In this document: positions 60,993 through 64,000 of the stretch, one piece after another
Numbering within the stretch: position 1 is the first letter of the stretch
Layout of the letters: every line of letters begins with the position of its first letter
Assembly (NCBI GenBank): GCA_902805475.1
Contig: CADCSX010000009.1
Coordinates: forward strand, 992,001 to 1,056,000
DNA: 64,000 nt
Reading direction: 5' to 3'
Origin: Entonaema liquescens
Taxonomy: Eukaryota > Ascomycota > Sordariomycetes > Xylariales > Xylariaceae
Program-made: the position numbers and the translations under genes
Notes under the pieces: model-generated
What the model saw: only the letters and a program-made list of their open reading frames with translations
What the model was told of the DNA's origin: nothing
Database searches by the model: none

Positions 60993-62928
60993 TCAACGCG
61001 AACAAGCCCCGAGAACCCTCCGGCATCAAGCACGACATACCTACAAAACACCTAGAAGCATGCGCCGGCGGGGTTTTGGTTAGGCGAACCGGTTATCATC
61101 GCCTGACTCCGGTTAGATGGTCGAACGCTGGTAGCTCCGTAATACGATTTGCGCCTTAAAGCGGATGATTTGCACCAGGGTATCTCAAACCGCCTGCCCT
61201 ATGTACCATACACGGCATTCCACATGAATAGATCTCTGTTCCTCAACTCTTCCAGCAGATCCGGTTGCTTACTCTTATTGTGACGCTTGCTTATTAGTAC
61301 AACTTAGAACAAGTGAGAGTATATAAGGACTTATACTTCCTCTTAAGCTCTGTTTCATGGAGTTGGCTTGTGTGCGCCCAAGCTTGTACCGATTGTAAAG
61401 TGCTTAAACCGCTTAATCACAAGCTATATCTCATTAGATACCTGGTCACTTATTCACCCTTGCAATTATTGATATCGTATGATGAGGCAAAAAAAACCAA
61501 CAACATATTAACGTAAATACTACGAAGAACTTTCACACTTGCAATATCAAGTTACGGATCACGTAAATGCGAAAATGATAAATTCAGCCATATCTAGTCA
61601 TTAACAGAGCATTGTTAAAACTAAAGACTAAAACTATATACGTCAATTATGTATTAGGGTTACTATCTTTTAATCTCGAGATGACATAACGTATGTCTAC
61701 TTGAGTACGAAGAACATACCACCATAGGGCATTCAAGTTCAAACACAAGTTCGCTTGTAGATCTTATCTCGGAATTAAATATGTATTATAGCCCTCTTTA
61801 AGGCGTGTTGCATATTATCCCTAGTAAATATGCAGCCTGAATCACATAACGACATTTTGCAAAAAGAACCGCCGAAGTAGACATACCAAATGTTGAAAAT
61901 GGACCGATTATGTACCGATGTGTGGTCACTTACCAGTGGGATATATGTACAATTTTATGTAGGGTACAACACCTAAAGCATAAAGCTATCGAGACTTGAA
62001 GAGAGTTAAGGCTGCGTTACACGGGGACGTGGCCCAGATACGGTAGGTTAACCCATGTCTCCAACCAATCAAAGCTTTAAGAGAGGACGTTTAGAGACAT
62101 TTAAGTTGTAGCTGAAACATTGAAACCCTACTGCTGCTACTTCGCTACTGCCTTATTTCAGACGCACCTTTCCTCCCTAGCAATAGAACCGAATGTTCAG
62201 TGGGTTCTTTTCAGGGACGAGGCCCCTAAAGTTTGGCAAGATCTTAGCATAATCGGGACATCTGTTCGCGATTCCACCTATTATAGACCATGTTAATACA
62301 TTTTCATTCCTAGTTCGACGATAGCAACTTTCGATCTAGTCGTGTATCCCTGAACAAGCCTCGTAATACTTTCAAATTACTTTTATAAACTGCCGGGCAT
62401 CGTACAGATTTTGGGGGGGGATTCGATGTGAGACTTACCACACGCAGGACCGGTCGGGGATAGGTTTTCTCCAAAGGTAATAGCTCGGGCGTATTATCCA
62501 ATTCTAGACCACCAAAGCTCCAAAGGTGCTATGATGATACATACACCTTGCCTCTCGTTAAACTAACTTCATTCTTTTATTTTTGTTATATTTTTATTTT
62601 TATTTTTATCTGATCCCTCCTTTACCTCTACCTTAAATACCGAACCCAGTAATACGATCTTGATGCCTCCCTAGGATCCGAATAATCGAAGGCATCGCGG
62701 TACTCTCTTTCTCATATACAAGTCAGCTGAGCTGGCTGGCTGGACTTGAAGGATCGACGCGCGGGGCGTATGTATAACAAAATCCGGTTAGCCGAGGAAA
62801 AAAAGGAATTGTCTGACGAAGGAAACTCGTTTGGTTCGTCGCTTAATAAAGTAAGGTTACCTAGTCCAGCCTTAAGCAAGCCACCCGAAGCGCCGCAGGA
62901 CGGAAACGCAAGGAAGAAGCCCGCAAAG
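60993..62928. other. Intergenic 1.9 kb
   Basis: No supported gene. A G8 run is at 62413-62420 and T-rich (TTTTTA)n sequence is near 62578-62609, the latter in the presumed leader of the next gene. Confidence 0.5.
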
Positions 62929-64000
62929 ATGTCTCGCAGCAGTAGCCGCAAGACATCCTCAGACGCGGCTGGTGTTACAGCGCCCACTGTATTCGACGAC
63001 GAAGCTGTTAAGAGGGCCCGCGACGAGTACGCTCTTAATCCCATCGGTACTGGTTCCTCCAGCAAGTCTTCCCGTATTAAGGGCGGTCACTTGCGCCTAG
63101 CTTCCGACTCGACGGACGGCGACGACGACGAAGCTATCGCGGCCCGCATCGCTGCGGGACAGCCACGCGACACGGACAACTCTTCGATCGAAAATGGTGA
63201 TAGTATCACGTATAAGGTCTACAAGCGCCGGTGGTTTGGCCTCATACAACTAACGCTGCTCAATATCATCGTCAGTTGGGATGTAAGTTACCTTATTGTT
63301 TTCGTCTCAACTGGCTCGATCAGTGCAGCCTTGGAAGCAAGTTATGCGCCGCAAGATATACCTATATATTCCCCCCTCAGAAATGGGGGCAGAGAGATCT
63401 ACCAATCGGTAGTTATTTACCTCTTCATTATTCGCTTCTTTCTATGCCACAGCCTTACCTTTGCAGGATGTTGCATCACGGCAAAGGCAGCATTGTTGCT
63501 ACCTATTCTTTATCTGATATACCTAATACATAAAATGACGTGAGAATCTGACTGACCATCTATAACATCTAGTGGCTGACTTTCTCGCCTGTCTCTCAAT
63601 ATGCCGCCACTTACTACAACACTTCCGAGTCTGCGATCAACTGGTTCTCGACGGCGTTCCTGTTCTCCTTCGTCTTCATCTTCCCTGTTACCATCTATAC
63701 CCTTCATTGGGGTCCGAGGCCGTCTATCACCGCGGCGGCGGTGTTAATTCTCATTGGTAACTGGATCCGCTTCGCCGGGTCTTACTCCCGCGATGGAGGG
63801 ATGTACGGGCTCGTAATGTTCGGCCAGATTCTTACGGGGTTCGCCCAACCATTCGTGCTCAGTGCCCCCACCCGGTACTCCGATATGTGGTTCACGGATA
63901 GGGGCCGTGTTGGCGCCACCGCTCTGGCCAGTTTAGCAAATCCATTCGGTGCCGCTCTCGGGCAGCTCATCGTGCCGTTCATGGTTGCGGAGCCGGCTGA
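62929..64000 (+). CDS. FLVCR/SLC49-like MFS transporter (partial, cut by window end)
   Basis: Exon 1 is 62929-63282 and exon 2 runs from 63573 to the window edge, joined in phase 0 across a long 290-nt intron. The N-terminal 100 residues are Ser/Asp-rich and cytosolic. The first TM follows KRRWFGLIQLTLLNIIVSWDWLTFSPV. Later segments include FSTAFLFSFVFIFPVTIY, ILIGNWIRFAGSYS, QILTGFAQPFVLSAPTRYSDMWF and ATALASLANPFGAALGQLIVP, which is the SLC49 pattern. In animals this group moves heme, choline or ethanolamine; the fungal substrate is not known. An in-frame upstream ATG at 62770 is possible, but I prefer 62929. The C-terminal half lies beyond 64000. Confidence 0.88.

Noticed and set aside
1..64000. 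CRISPR arrays, rRNA genes, prophage or secondary-metabolite core genes
   Set aside because: None seen: no spaced direct repeats, no rRNA-like sequence, no PKS/NRPS/terpene synthase motifs.

Overview
The window is nuclear DNA of a filamentous ascomycete (Pezizomycotina, probably a sordariomycete; the class is inferred, not proven). The genes carry several short introns of about 50-90 nt with GTATGT/GTAAGT-type donors and CTAAC-type branch points. The families are typical of moulds: a TOK-type K+ channel, a GH79 beta-glucuronidase-like enzyme and an Ure2-type GST. An AT-rich repeat shows RIP-like decay. I rebuilt exon structures from splice sites and reading phase. Eighteen protein genes have recognisable or plausible structures (one incomplete at the right edge), one further 59-codon ORF is weak, and there is one intron-containing tRNA-Pro.

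Layout. 0.5-8.3 kb: a CCCH zinc-finger protein with a nuclease-like central domain (+), a two-pore TOK K+ channel (-), an alpha/beta hydrolase with a frameshift (+) and tRNA-Pro(TGG). 8.9-25.2 kb: a minus-strand run of an ABCA-type full transporter, Rad4/XPC, a small Cys-rich protein, a secreted amidase with a frameshift, and a conserved-looking one-TM protein of unknown function. 25.2-34.2 kb: a 9-kb gene desert. It holds a 785-bp element with 69-bp terminal inverted repeats, a TA target duplication and an extremely AT-rich core, plus a stretch of broken coding-like sequence at 32-33.3 kb. 34.2-51.1 kb: a DapA/HOGA-family aldolase (+), then a minus-strand run of GH79, Ure2-like GST, an SR splicing factor with the SWQDLKD pseudo-RRM signature, an Mdm1-type PXA-RGS-PX-Nexin_C protein, and the Trm8 tRNA m7G methyltransferase. 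51.7-64 kb: a GBD/FH3 protein without FH2, a 4-kb non-coding stretch, a WBP2-like GRAM protein, a 59-codon ORF, the complex III hinge subunit QCR6, and an FLVCR/SLC49-like transporter that runs off the right edge.

How the genes work together: I see no biosynthetic cluster, defence island or other multi-gene system. Most genes are unrelated housekeeping or membrane genes. The most useful overall observation is that four otherwise well-conserved genes carry five one-base losses, all restorable in a homopolymer run. This points to assembly error rather than pseudogenisation, and it means automated gene models here will be split or truncated. No convincing new biological system was found; the best candidates for a second look are under findings.
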